Shown here: piece after piece, positions 16,391-24,771 of the stretch
How the letters are laid out: the number at the start of each line of letters is the position of its first letter
Position numbering within the stretch: the stretch's first letter is position 1
Source: Paraburkholderia rhizosphaerae
GTDB taxonomy: Bacteria; Pseudomonadota; Gammaproteobacteria; Burkholderiales; Burkholderiaceae
DNA: 64,000 nucleotides
NCBI RefSeq assembly: GCF_004366595.1
Contig: NZ_SORE01000006.1
Span: forward strand, 248,001-312,000
Reading direction: 5' to 3'
Position numbers and translations under genes: made by a program
The notes under the pieces: model-generated
Databases searched by the model: none
What the model was told of the DNA's origin: nothing
The model's input: only the letters and a program-made list of their open reading frames with translations

Positions 16391-18358
16391 ATGTCCACAC
16401 GCCTCTTTCGAGTATATCGCGCGGTTGGCCTGGCGCTTGCCGCTGCGGCGCTTGTCGCATGCAGCACGGCGTCCGCCGTGAAGCCGGTCCCGCTTTCGCA
16501 GCTCACCAACGACGACCAGATTTTCGTTCAACTGCGCGAAGCCGCGCGCAATAACGATCCGGTCCGCGCTGCGCAACTGGCCGCGATGATTCCGGATTAC
16601 CCCGCGCCGTCCTACCTCGAATACTTTCAGTTAAAGCCGCAACTGTTCGATTCGCAGGGGCATGCGCGTATCGATGCGCCGGATGCGCCGGTGCTCGCGT
16701 TCCTGCAGAAGTACGATGGACAGGCGATTGCAGACCGGATGCGTAACGACTATCTGGTCGTGCTCGGCGCACGTCATGACTGGCGCAACTTCGACGATCA
16801 ATACGCGCGCTTCGTGTTGAACGACGATACGCAGGTCAAGTGCTACGCGCTCGAATCGCGTGCGGCGCACGGCGAGAACGTCTCGGATGCGGCACGCGCG
16901 CTGCTCGTCGATCCGCGCAACTATGGCGACGGCTGCGTCGACCTGATCACCGCGCTTGCCATCAACCAGCAGTTCGCGAGCGACGACGTATGGCAGCAGA
17001 TCCGTCTCGCTTACGAACAGAATCAGACCAATACCGGCGCGAAGCTGGTCGATGCGCTCGGCAACCAGCGGCCCGACCCGGATCTCTTCAATCAGGCGGC
17101 GAGCAAGCCGCCGCTGTTGCTTGCACGCGGCGTTGGCCCCGACCCGCAATCGCATCAACTCGCGTTGCTCGCGATCACGCGGATGGCGCGTAACGATCCG
17201 GCGATGGCCGCTGCGACCTTCTCGTCGATCGCGCCGTCTCTGACCACGCCGGAGCGCGCGATCGGCTGGGGCACGATCGCGTATCAGGCCGCGGCGAAAC
17301 AGATGCCGAGCGCGGTCGACTGGTACCGGCTGTCGGCGAACGCGCCGCTGTCGAACCCGGCTTACGAATGGCGCACGCGCACCGCGCTGCTCGCCGGCGA
17401 CTGGACGATGGTGCGCTGGTCGATCGAGCAGATGCCCGCGGCGCTGCGCAGCCAGCCCGCGTGGGTGTACTGGCATGCGCGGGCGTTAAAGCAGGCGGGC
17501 GATACTGCGCAGGCAAACGAAGAACTCGAGCAGATCGCGCCGAACTTCAATTTCTATGGTCAGCTTGCGACGGAAGAACTCGGCCGGAAGATCACGGTGC
17601 CGGCGAAGACCCCGGTCAGCGACGCTGAAGTGCAGCAGGCAGCCAACACGCCGGGCTTTGCGCTGGCTCAGCGTTTCTATCAGCTGAATCTGCGGCTCGA
17701 AGGCAATCGCGAATGGAACTGGCCGCTGCGCACGATGACCGACCGGCAACTGCTCGCGGCGGCCGAATACGCTCGCCGTATCGAGCTATACGACCGCGCC
17801 GTGAACACCGCGGACCGCACGAAGGCCGAACACGACTTCTCGTTGCGTTACCTGTCGCCGTTCCGCGACATCGTCGAACGCGATGCGCAGTCGAATGGAC
17901 TCGATGTCGAATGGGCTTACGGTCTGATTCGGCAGGAGTCGCGTTTTATTCTTAACGCACGCTCCGAGGTCGGCGCGAGCGGCCTGATGCAGCTGATGCC
18001 CGGCACCGCGCAACTGGTCGCGAAGAAGATCGGCCTGGGCCCGCTGTCGCGCGAGCAGATGAACGACATCAACACGAATATCCTGCTCGGCACGAACTAT
18101 CTGTCGATGATCTACAATGAATTCGACGGGTCCGCGGTGCTTGCCACCGCCGGTTATAACGCGGGTCCGGGCCGCCCGCGGAACTGGCGGCAGTCGTTGC
18201 AGCATCCTGTCGAAGGGGCGATCTTCGCGGAATCCATTCCCTTCCAGGAAACACGCGACTACGTGAAAAACGTGTTGTCCAACACGGTCTACTATGCGGC
18301 GCTGTTCGAAGGCCGTCCGCAATCGCTGAAGGCGCGTTTGGGTTACATCGCACCGTAA
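16391..18358 (+). CDS. slt: Soluble lytic murein transglycosylase, lipoprotein
   Basis: The ATG at 16391 gives 655 residues. The N-terminus has a basic start, a hydrophobic core and a lipobox LVAC (Cys26), so the mature protein should be membrane-anchored despite the family name 'soluble'. A long alpha-superhelical U-shaped domain (about 40-490) precedes the SLT domain. That domain has catalytic Glu516 in 'LIRQESRF', 'GASGLMQLMPGTAQ' and 'ATAGYNAGPGRPRNW'. It cleaves peptidoglycan glycan strands to 1,6-anhydromuropeptides in the periplasm. GC-rich hairpins follow before the next gene. Confidence 0.93.
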   Translation: MSTRLFRVYRAVGLALAAAALVACSTASAVKPVPLSQLTNDDQIFVQLREAARNNDPVRAAQLAAMIPDYPAPSYLEYFQLKPQLFDSQGHARIDAPDAPVLAFLQKYDGQAIADRMRNDYLVVLGARHDWRNFDDQYARFVLNDDTQVKCYALESRAAHGENVSDAARALLVDPRNYGDGCVDLITALAINQQFASDDVWQQIRLAYEQNQTNTGAKLVDALGNQRPDPDLFNQAASKPPLLLARGVGPDPQSHQLALLAITRMARNDPAMAAATFSSIAPSLTTPERAIGWGTIAYQAAAKQMPSAVDWYRLSANAPLSNPAYEWRTRTALLAGDWTMVRWSIEQMPAALRSQPAWVYWHARALKQAGDTAQANEELEQIAPNFNFYGQLATEELGRKITVPAKTPVSDAEVQQAANTPGFALAQRFYQLNLRLEGNREWNWPLRTMTDRQLLAAAEYARRIELYDRAVNTADRTKAEHDFSLRYLSPFRDIVERDAQSNGLDVEWAYGLIRQESRFILNARSEVGASGLMQLMPGTAQLVAKKIGLGPLSREQMNDINTNILLGTNYLSMIYNEFDGSAVLATAGYNAGPGRPRNWRQSLQHPVEGAIFAESIPFQETRDYVKNVLSNTVYYAALFEGRPQSLKARLGYIAP

Positions 18359-18373
18359 ACAGCGCCACGCCCG

Positions 18374-18405
18374 CCGCGCGCCTTGCATCGTATTGCAGCG
18401 CGCGG
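18374..18405. terminator. GC hairpin after slt
   Basis: CCGCGCGC (18374-18381) and GCGCGCGG (18398-18405) can pair around a 16-nt loop, 16 bp after the slt stop. A second hairpin, GGGCCAG-GCGT-CTGGCCC (18451-18468), lies just before the ribosome-binding site of the next gene. Neither has a T-tract, so the terminator call is weak. Confidence 0.3.
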
Positions 18406-18483
18406 CGCGGTTCCGGTTTCAGCCATTGTCGCGGCTTCTGTCCAGCTTATGGGCCAGGCGTCTGGCCCACGAGGGAGTCGGAA

Positions 18484-19437
18484 ATGCGACATCAAACCAT
18501 TGCGGTGATCGGCGGTTCCGGTTTCATTGGCAGTCATCTCATCAATGCGCTCGTCGAGCTCGGCAAGACGGTGCGTGTCGCGACGCGCCGCCGCTTTAAC
18601 GCGCGGCATCTGACGCTGTTGCCGATCGACGTGCTCGAAGTCGATGTGTTCGATCCGGTGCAACTCGCGCGCTTTGTCGAGAATGCCGATGCGGTGATCA
18701 ATCTGGTCGGCACATTGCATGGACGGCGCGGCGATCCGTATGGACCCGAGTTCGCGAAAATCCATGTGGAGCTGCCGACGAAGATCGTCGCCGCGTGCGA
18801 AGGCAAGGGCGTGCATCGGCTGATTCACATTAGCGCGCTGGGCGCCGATTCGCGCGGCCCGAGCATGTATGTGCGTTCGAAAGGCGACGGTGAGAAAGCG
18901 GTGCGCGCGTCGACGCTGGCCACAACCGTCTTTCGACCGTCGGTCGTGTTCGGACCGGAAGACGAGTTTCTGAACAAGTTCGCGTTTTTGCAGCGCGTGT
19001 TCCCGGTCATTCCGTTGGCGATGCCGGATGCGAAGTTCCAGCCGGTGTTCGTCGGCGATGTCGCGAAGGCGATCGTCAACGTGCTGGATCTCGACGCGGC
19101 GAACGGCCGCGTGTATGAGCTCGGCGGCCCTACGGTCTACACGCTCGAGCAACTGGTCGAATACTGCGGCGCGGTGATCGGCCGGCAGGGACGTATCATC
19201 CGGCTGCCCGATGCGTTTGCGCGGCTGCAGGCGCTGACCTTTGAAATGGCGCCGGGCGAGCCGGTCATTTCACGCGACAATCTCGATTCGATGAAAGTCG
19301 ACAACGTGCTGTCCGGGCCCCTCGCGCCGGAACTCGATATCGAGCCCGCGAGCATCGAGTCGATCGCGCCGGTGTACCTGACCGGCACGTCACTGCGTTC
19401 AAGGTTCAATGCGTTCCGCGCGAGCGCCGGCCGCTAA
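18484..19437 (+). CDS. NDUFA9-like NAD(P)-binding SDR protein
   Basis: The 317-residue atypical short-chain dehydrogenase has the N-terminal Rossmann motif GGSGFIGSHL (about 10-19). It contains 'VINLVGTLHGRRGDPYGPEFAKIHVELP', characteristic of the group related to the complex I subunit NDUFA9. The usual YxxxK active site is altered ('MYVRSKGDGE'), as in that subgroup. The start follows GAGGGAG. Known relatives help assemble or stabilise complex I or bind quinone biosynthesis complexes; the function here is inferred. It is read in the same direction as the GST and cca genes. Confidence 0.85.
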   Translation: MRHQTIAVIGGSGFIGSHLINALVELGKTVRVATRRRFNARHLTLLPIDVLEVDVFDPVQLARFVENADAVINLVGTLHGRRGDPYGPEFAKIHVELPTKIVAACEGKGVHRLIHISALGADSRGPSMYVRSKGDGEKAVRASTLATTVFRPSVVFGPEDEFLNKFAFLQRVFPVIPLAMPDAKFQPVFVGDVAKAIVNVLDLDAANGRVYELGGPTVYTLEQLVEYCGAVIGRQGRIIRLPDAFARLQALTFEMAPGEPVISRDNLDSMKVDNVLSGPLAPELDIEPASIESIAPVYLTGTSLRSRFNAFRASAGR

Positions 19438-19439
19438 TG

Positions 19440-19487
19440 ACGCAGAGAAGTACGCAGAGAAGTACGCAGATCAGTACGCAGACAAGC
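19440..19487. repeat. Four tandem 12-bp units after the NDUFA9-like gene
   Basis: Units start at 19440, 19452, 19464 and 19476. The first two are identical (ACGCAGAGAAGT), the third differs by two bases and the fourth by two. The array begins at the last base of a second in-frame stop and ends 45 bp before the GST gene. It is a small tandem duplication without a recognised role. Confidence 0.85.
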
Positions 19488-19532
19488 AGGCAACAACGCC
19501 AAACCTGAACCCGCCTCTTCCTGGAACCAGGC

Positions 19533-20180
19533 ATGAAACTCGTGATCGGTGATAAGAACTATTCGTCGTGGTCGATGCGTCCGTGGGTGCTGATGAAGCA
19601 TTTCGGCATTCCATTCGAAGAAGTCCAGGTATGGCTCGCCGAGCCGGACACGCGCGAGTCGATCCTCAAACATTCGCCGACCGGCAAGGTGCCGTGCCTG
19701 ATCACCGACGAGGGCGCATCGGTCTGGGAATCCGTTGCGATCATGGAGACGCTCGCCGAGCGTTTCGCGCAAGTGCCGATGTGGCCGCGCGATGCAGCGG
19801 CGCGCGCGCACGCGCGCAGTATCTGCGCGGAAATGCACGCGGGCTTCGGCGAGCTACGCACGAATATGTGGATGAACATCCACGCGTCGTTTCCGGGCAA
19901 AGGCGCGACGCCCGGCGCGCTCGCCGATATCGCGCGCATCGATGCGCTGTGGCGCAACTGTCTTGACACGTACGGCGGGCCCTTCCTGTTCGGCGAATTC
20001 GGTATTGCCGATGCGATGTACGCGCCGGTGGCGATGCGCTTCAACACGTGGCAGCCGGCGTTGTCCGAACCGGCGGCGGCGTACGCGCGGCGCCTGACCG
20101 ATGCGCCCGCGGTGCAGGCGTGGATTGCCGACGCGATGCGTGAGACGCACCCAATCGGCTACTACGAAGCTTGCGAATGA
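19533..20180 (+). CDS. Glutathione S-transferase family protein
   Basis: The 215-residue protein has an N-terminal thioredoxin-like domain with 'NYSSWSMRPWVLMKHFGIPFEE' (the Ser-Ser-Trp-Ser motif suggests a Ser-type active site). Next comes the cis-Pro/glutathione-binding 'TGKVPCLITDEGASVWESVAIMETLAE', and then an all-helical C-terminal domain. It is cytoplasmic; the substrate is not indicated. Its stop overlaps the cca start by ATGA, so the two are translationally coupled, although no functional link is evident. Confidence 0.9.
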   Translation: MKLVIGDKNYSSWSMRPWVLMKHFGIPFEEVQVWLAEPDTRESILKHSPTGKVPCLITDEGASVWESVAIMETLAERFAQVPMWPRDAAARAHARSICAEMHAGFGELRTNMWMNIHASFPGKGATPGALADIARIDALWRNCLDTYGGPFLFGEFGIADAMYAPVAMRFNTWQPALSEPAAAYARRLTDAPAVQAWIADAMRETHPIGYYEACE

Positions 20181-21451
20181 AGATCTACGCAGTCGGCGGC
20201 GCCGTCCGCGACACGTTGCTTGGCGTGCCTGTAAAGGATCGCGATTACGTAGTGGTCGGCGCGACACCGGAACAGATGGTCGCGCAGGGCTATCGTCCGG
20301 TCGGCAAGGACTTCCCGGTGTTCCTGCATCCGTCCACGCAGGAGGAGTACGCGCTTGCGCGCACCGAGCGCAAGACGGCGGCGGGGTATCACGGCTTCCA
20401 GTTCTACTATTCGCCGGACGTGACGCTCGAAGAAGACCTCGCGCGCCGCGATCTGACGGTTAACGCGATGGCGCAGGAAGTCAGCCCGGATGGCGAACTG
20501 ACCGGACCGATCGTCGATCCGTTCAACGGCCGGGCGGATCTGAACGCGCGCGTGTTCCGTCACGTCGGCGACGCGTTTATCGAAGACCCGGTGCGCATTC
20601 TGCGCGTCGCGCGTTTTGCCGCGCGCTTTGCCGATTTCACGCTCGCGCCGCAGACGCTCGCGTTGATCCGTACGATGGTGTCGGCCGGCGAGGTCGATGC
20701 ACTGGTGCCGGAGCGCGTGTGGCAGGAAATATCGCGCGGACTGATGGAGAAACAACCGTCGCGGATGTTCGATCTGCTGCGCGAAGGCGGCGCGCTTGCG
20801 CGTGTGCTGCCGGAGATCGACGCGTTATACGGCGTGCCGCAGCGCGCCGACTACCATCCGGAAGTCGACACCGGTGTGCACGTGATGATGGTGGTCGACT
20901 ACGCGGCGAAGCGCGGCTATTCGCTGCCGGTGCGTTTCGCGGCACTCACGCACGATCTCGGCAAGGCGACGACGCCCGAGCATGTGCTGCCGCGCCATAT
21001 CGGTCATGAAGGGCGCAGCGTCGATCTGCTCAAGCCACTGTGTGACAGGCTGCGTGTGCCGAACGAATGTCGCGATCTCGCGGTGCTGGTCGCGCGCGAG
21101 CACGGCAATATTCATCGCGTGATGGACATGAAGGCTGCCGCGCTGGTGCGGCTGTTCGAGCGCAGTGACGCGCTGCGCAAACCCGCGCGTTTCGCGGAGG
21201 CACTGCAGGCGTGCGAAGCGGACGCCCGCGGGCGGCTCGGTTTCGAAACGCATGACTATCCGCAGGCCGAGCGTCTGCGCGACGCGCTTGTCGCGGCGCG
21301 CAGCGTCGATGCGGGCGCGATAGCCGGCGAATATGCGAACCAGCCGGCGGCGATCAAGGATGCGGTGCATCGCGCGCGCGTGCGGGCAGTCGCACAGGCG
21401 CTCGGCGAGCAGGAGCGCGAGCAGGGCGCGGAGCCGCGCGAGAACGACTAG
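20177..21451 (+). CDS. cca: Multifunctional CCA tRNA nucleotidyltransferase with HD domain
   Basis: The ATG at 20177 overlaps the GST stop and gives 424 residues. The class II head has 'GGAVRD' (7-12) and metal-binding D21/D23 ('DRDYVVVG'). Neck and body follow, with 'RRDLTVNAMA' (90-99) and 'EDPVRILRVARFAARF' (136-151). The C-terminal HD phosphohydrolase domain carries 'THDLGK' (H259, D260) and later HE/H motifs, as in gamma/beta-proteobacterial Cca with 2',3'-cyclic phosphodiesterase and phosphatase activity. It adds and repairs the 3'-CCA of tRNAs. Confidence 0.96.
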   Translation: MKIYAVGGAVRDTLLGVPVKDRDYVVVGATPEQMVAQGYRPVGKDFPVFLHPSTQEEYALARTERKTAAGYHGFQFYYSPDVTLEEDLARRDLTVNAMAQEVSPDGELTGPIVDPFNGRADLNARVFRHVGDAFIEDPVRILRVARFAARFADFTLAPQTLALIRTMVSAGEVDALVPERVWQEISRGLMEKQPSRMFDLLREGGALARVLPEIDALYGVPQRADYHPEVDTGVHVMMVVDYAAKRGYSLPVRFAALTHDLGKATTPEHVLPRHIGHEGRSVDLLKPLCDRLRVPNECRDLAVLVAREHGNIHRVMDMKAAALVRLFERSDALRKPARFAEALQACEADARGRLGFETHDYPQAERLRDALVAARSVDAGAIAGEYANQPAAIKDAVHRARVRAVAQALGEQEREQGAEPREND

Positions 21452-21470
21452 CGGCGAGCCGGCCGCGCAC

Positions 21471-21665
21471 TCACAGCAACCGCGCGATCAGCGATAGCAG
21501 AATCGACAGCACCAGCGTCGACATAAACGGAAACGGGTACTCGCGGCCGAAGATCCGCAACGTGACATCGCCGGGCATGCGCCCGATGCCAATCTTCCGT
21601 AGCCACGGCCAGCACGCGGAAAGCACCGCGACGGCGACAAACGTGGTGAGTAGCCAGCGGATCAT
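21471..21665 (-). CDS. DUF2905 small membrane protein
   Basis: This 64-residue protein has two hydrophobic helices (about 3-20 and 47-63) flanking 'WLRKIGIGRMPGDVTLRIFGREYPFPF', the hallmark of DUF2905. The family is widespread and unstudied. It lies 13 bp after the MidA-like methyltransferase on the same strand and is convergent with cca, so it is probably co-transcribed with the methyltransferase. Confidence 0.88.
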   Translation of the reverse strand: MIRWLLTTFVAVAVLSACWPWLRKIGIGRMPGDVTLRIFGREYPFPFMSTLVLSILLSLIARLL

Positions 21666-21678
21666 CGCGTGCTCCAGG

Positions 21679-22866
21679 TCACAGCGTGTGCGAACGATCG
21701 CCGCGCGCGAACGCGTCGAGCGTCACGTCGATGCCGCGGGAAAAGGCGATCACCTTGAACAACTCGCCCATTTCCGCTTCCGATAACAGCTTTTGCACCG
21801 CGTTCGCGGCGGGCAGAAAGCGCGCGGCATCGGCCGGATCGAATTCGGCGAGTGCATCGGTAATGCCGGCGTTCATCAGGAAGCGCGCCTGCGACGTATA
21901 GCCGAGCAGATCGGCGCCGGTATCGACGCCTGCCTCTGCAATCCCGGTGAATTCGACATGCGCGGTGATGTCCTGCAAGCCGGGATACAGAAACGGGTCG
22001 CCGTGCGCGCGGTGACGGTAGTGGCACATCAGCGTGCCTTGCGTGCGTTGCCCGTGGTAGTACTCGTGACGCGGAAAGCCATAGTCGATAAAGAACGCGG
22101 CGCCGCGTGTGAGCATCCTGCAGATCGTGCGCGTGAACGCGCATGCCGCTTCGTGGGTTTCGGTCACGTAGTCGTCGCCGGCTTCGATTTCGTCGAGAAA
22201 CGCGGCATCGTGCGTCGACTGCAGCGCGCGGTCTTCGAACACGAACGCGTCGTCGCGATGTACGACGCCGCGCTCGCGCCACGCGCCATTCGCGTGCGCG
22301 AAGAGGCGCACCGGCATCGCGTCGAGTACTTCGTTGCCGATCACGACGCCGGCAAATTCGGCGGGCAGCGCATCGAGCCAGCGCACGCGCGCAGCGAGTG
22401 CGGGCGCTTGTTGTTCGAGCAGCGCTTGTTGCCGCTCGCGCAACTCGCCCGATAGATCGACGATCGAATAGCTGTCGAGCAGTGCACCGTGCGCGTCGAG
22501 TGCGTTGAGCAGGCCCGCGGCTAGACGGCCGGTGCCGGCGCCGAACTCGATCACGTCGCGCGTGCCGCTTGCTTCGAGCGCTTGCGCGACGGGCCGCGCC
22601 AGCGTGGCCGCGAAGAGCGGCGACAGTTCCGGCGCGGTGATGAAATCGCTGCCGTCGTCGGCGCGCCGGCCGAATTTGATCGCGCCGCCGCTGTAGTAGC
22701 CCAGACGCGGCGCATAGAGTGCGCGGTCCATGTAGCGGTCGAACGGCAGCCAGCCGCCGGCCGCGTCGATCTCCGCGCGAATCAGCTCGACGAGCGCGTT
22801 GGACTGCGCGAGTGCTGCGGCGTCTGGAGCAGGTAAACTATCGGGTTGGTGAGCCTTCGGATTCAT
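21679..22866 (-). CDS. MidA/NDUFAF7-like SAM-dependent methyltransferase
   Basis: The ATG at 22866 gives 395 residues. The family (COG1565) is marked by the N-terminal 'WLPFDRYMDRALYAPRLGYYSGGAIKFG' and the SAM-binding 'VIEFGAGTGRLAAGLL' (about 89-104). Later blocks are 'VIGNEVLDAMPV' and 'FFIDYGFPRHEYYHGQRTQGTLMCHYRHRAHGDPF'. The mitochondrial relative NDUFAF7 methylates an arginine of complex I subunit NDUFS2; the bacterial target is inferred. It starts only 13 bp from the divergent reductase gene. Confidence 0.88.
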   Translation of the reverse strand: MNPKAHQPDSLPAPDAAALAQSNALVELIRAEIDAAGGWLPFDRYMDRALYAPRLGYYSGGAIKFGRRADDGSDFITAPELSPLFAATLARPVAQALEASGTRDVIEFGAGTGRLAAGLLNALDAHGALLDSYSIVDLSGELRERQQALLEQQAPALAARVRWLDALPAEFAGVVIGNEVLDAMPVRLFAHANGAWRERGVVHRDDAFVFEDRALQSTHDAAFLDEIEAGDDYVTETHEAACAFTRTICRMLTRGAAFFIDYGFPRHEYYHGQRTQGTLMCHYRHRAHGDPFLYPGLQDITAHVEFTGIAEAGVDTGADLLGYTSQARFLMNAGITDALAEFDPADAARFLPAANAVQKLLSEAEMGELFKVIAFSRGIDVTLDAFARGDRSHTL

Positions 22867-22879
22867 TCCCGCATTGTAA

Positions 22880-23776
22880 ATGACCGTCCGTCCTGACATC
22901 TCCTCGACTGAAGCGGCTGAGCGCGGCTCGACCGACCCGACCGATCGCGGCCCCGCTGTTCACGATCAACGCGACCATGGTGCTCGTCCGTCAGCGGCGT
23001 CGGCGCGCGTCGTGCTGATCACCGGCGCCGCGCGCCGCATCGGTCGCGCGCTCGCCCTCGGTTTCGCCGCACACGGGTGGGACGTGGCCGCGCACTACGG
23101 CACATCGCGTAGCGAAGCGAATGAACTGATTGCCGAAATCGAAGCACTCGGCCGCCGTGCGGTCGCGTTGCACGCGGACCTCGCGGACGAAGCGCAAGTC
23201 GCGCGACTGCTGCCAGACTGCACCGCGGCGCTCGGGCACCCGCTATGCATCGTCAACAATGCGTCGCTGTTTGACGAAGACACCGCGCACGACGTCTGTT
23301 ACGACAAGTTGCTGCGCATGATGTCGATCAACCTCGGCGCGCCGCTCGTGCTCGCGCGCATGCTGCACGATGCGACGCCCGATAGCGCGCACGAAGACCA
23401 AACGCAGCGCGGCGTGGTGATCAACGTGCTCGATCAGAAGCTGTACAACATGAATCCGGACTACCTGTCGTACACGCTATCGAAAGCGGCGCTCGACGCC
23501 GCGACGGTCGCGCTGGCGCAGGCGCTTGCGCCGAAGTTGCGGGTCGTCGGGCTGGCGCCGGGTTTAACGCTGCAGTCCGCGGAGCAGACGCCGGCGAGCT
23601 TTGCCGCCGCGCACCGGATGACGCCGCTTGGCCGCGCGTCGCGTCCGGAAGACCTGGTTGCCGCGGCGCTGTATCTAGCCGATGCGGCGGGCGTGACAGG
23701 CACGACGCTCATCGTCGATGGCGGCCAGCACCTCGTGCCGCTGCCGCGCGATGTGATGTTTCTGGCCGGCAGCTAA
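22880..23776 (+). CDS. SDR oxidoreductase, FolM/pteridine-reductase-like
   Basis: The 298-residue protein has a 43-residue low-complexity extension before the Rossmann core 'VVLITGAARRIGRALALGFA'. TGAARRIG is the TGxxxRxG variant typical of pteridine reductases and dihydromonapterin reductase FolM. 'NNASLF', the 'YTLSKAAL' active site and 'LIVDGGQHL' follow. It lies 70 bp upstream of folB, which supports reduction of dihydrofolate or dihydromonapterin. The annotated start is the first ATG. With the divergent gene only 13 bp away, a later start is possible. Confidence 0.82.
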   Translation: MTVRPDISSTEAAERGSTDPTDRGPAVHDQRDHGARPSAASARVVLITGAARRIGRALALGFAAHGWDVAAHYGTSRSEANELIAEIEALGRRAVALHADLADEAQVARLLPDCTAALGHPLCIVNNASLFDEDTAHDVCYDKLLRMMSINLGAPLVLARMLHDATPDSAHEDQTQRGVVINVLDQKLYNMNPDYLSYTLSKAALDAATVALAQALAPKLRVVGLAPGLTLQSAEQTPASFAAAHRMTPLGRASRPEDLVAAALYLADAAGVTGTTLIVDGGQHLVPLPRDVMFLAGS

Positions 23777-23846
23777 CAGGTCGCGCGGTACGGACGCACG
23801 CCAGTTTTCGCGTGTTCGCACGCTTACTATCAAATCAGGATCGAAC

Positions 23847-24242
23847 ATGCACTCCGCTCTTATCCACCCGAGTCTCGCCGACTGTCGCCGGCTGTTCTTG
23901 CGCAACTACGAGGTGTTTATCAACATCGGCGTGCACGACTTCGAAAAGCGCGGCGAGCAGCGTGTGGTGATCAACGTCGATCTGTTCGTGCCGCTCGCGA
24001 TGTCGACGCCAGTCGAGGACAAACTGCGCGAAGTGGTCGACTACGACTTCATGCGCGCGACGATCGCACGGCGTGTCGAGCAGGGGCACATTCATCTGCA
24101 GGAAACGCTGTGCGACGATCTCGTCAAAATCATGCTCGCGCATCCGCAGGTGCGCGCGGCGCGCGTGTCCACCGAAAAGCCGGATGTCTATCCGGATTGC
24201 GATGCAGTTGGCGTCGAGGTGTTCCGGATCAAGGACGCGTAA
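23847..24242 (+). CDS. folB: Dihydroneopterin aldolase
   Basis: The 131-residue protein belongs to the FolB tunnel fold. It converts dihydroneopterin to 6-hydroxymethyl-dihydropterin and glycolaldehyde in folate synthesis. Markers are 'YEVFINIGVHDFEKRGEQRVVINVDLFV' (about 22-49), 'VVDYDFMRATI' and 'VSTEKPDVYPDCDAVGVEVFR'. The last carries the EKP motif (Lys general acid/base). It follows the FolM-like reductase, giving a small pterin operon convergent with a sigma-like gene. Confidence 0.92.
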   Translation: MHSALIHPSLADCRRLFLRNYEVFINIGVHDFEKRGEQRVVINVDLFVPLAMSTPVEDKLREVVDYDFMRATIARRVEQGHIHLQETLCDDLVKIMLAHPQVRAARVSTEKPDVYPDCDAVGVEVFRIKDA

Positions 24243-24252
24243 GCTCGGCCAC

Positions 24253-24771
24253 TTACGCGAGCGACTTGCCTCTGAGCGCCCAGCGCGTGTGGCGATACGG
24301 GCACGGCGGCAGCGCGCCGTTCTCGAATGCGCGGGTCACTGCGGCATTCGCGCGCGTGAATCGACGTTCGAGCTCCGCTGTCGACAAACCCCACGCCCAC
24401 GCCGCCTCGTTCGGTGTGAGGCGCTCCGCTTCAATCAGCAGGATGGCGATCCGCTGTTCGTCGGGCAGCGTCGCGATGATCTGCAGCAGACGGCGGCTCG
24501 CTTCCGAATCGGCTTGGATCGATGCAGCCGTGCGTAGCGCGCATTCGTTCGAGCGGGGCTTCTTCTGCTGCCAGCAACGCAGCATCGTCGACATCAGGTT
24601 CACGCGCAGCGACATGTAAGGCGCGTGGGTGTGCTTACCGGCGAGCATGCTTCGATACACGCCACCGACCAGCTTTTCCGCTTCTACAGGCGTCGACGTA
24701 AGACGCAACGCAAATATCCATAATTCAGGCAGTAATGCCTGTAATGCCGAGTTCGGCCGGCCGCTTCCCAT
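24253..24771 (-). CDS. ECF-type sigma-factor-like protein, degenerate region 2
   Basis: The start at 24771 is chosen because AAGGA lies 7 bp upstream; an ATG at 24792 is in frame without one. The 172-residue protein has sigma-70 region 2-like helices ('LPELWIFALRLTSTPVEAEKLVGGVYRSML') lacking the acidic DAEDLVQ core. A recognisable region 4 helix-turn-helix follows (about 107-150: 'IIATLPDEQRIAILLIEAERLTPNEAAWAWGLSTAELERRFTRANAAV'). No anti-sigma gene is adjacent. It could be a genuine divergent sigma factor or a DNA-binding derivative. It ends 10 bp from folB, converging on it. Confidence 0.7.
   Translation of the reverse strand: MGSGRPNSALQALLPELWIFALRLTSTPVEAEKLVGGVYRSMLAGKHTHAPYMSLRVNLMSTMLRCWQQKKPRSNECALRTAASIQADSEASRRLLQIIATLPDEQRIAILLIEAERLTPNEAAWAWGLSTAELERRFTRANAAVTRAFENGALPPCPYRHTRWALRGKSLA

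Noticed and set aside
16343..16391. 6S RNA gene next to the 5-formyl-THF cyclo-ligase
   Set aside because: The gap is 47 bp, too short for the RNA, and the downstream side abuts the MarR-like gene.
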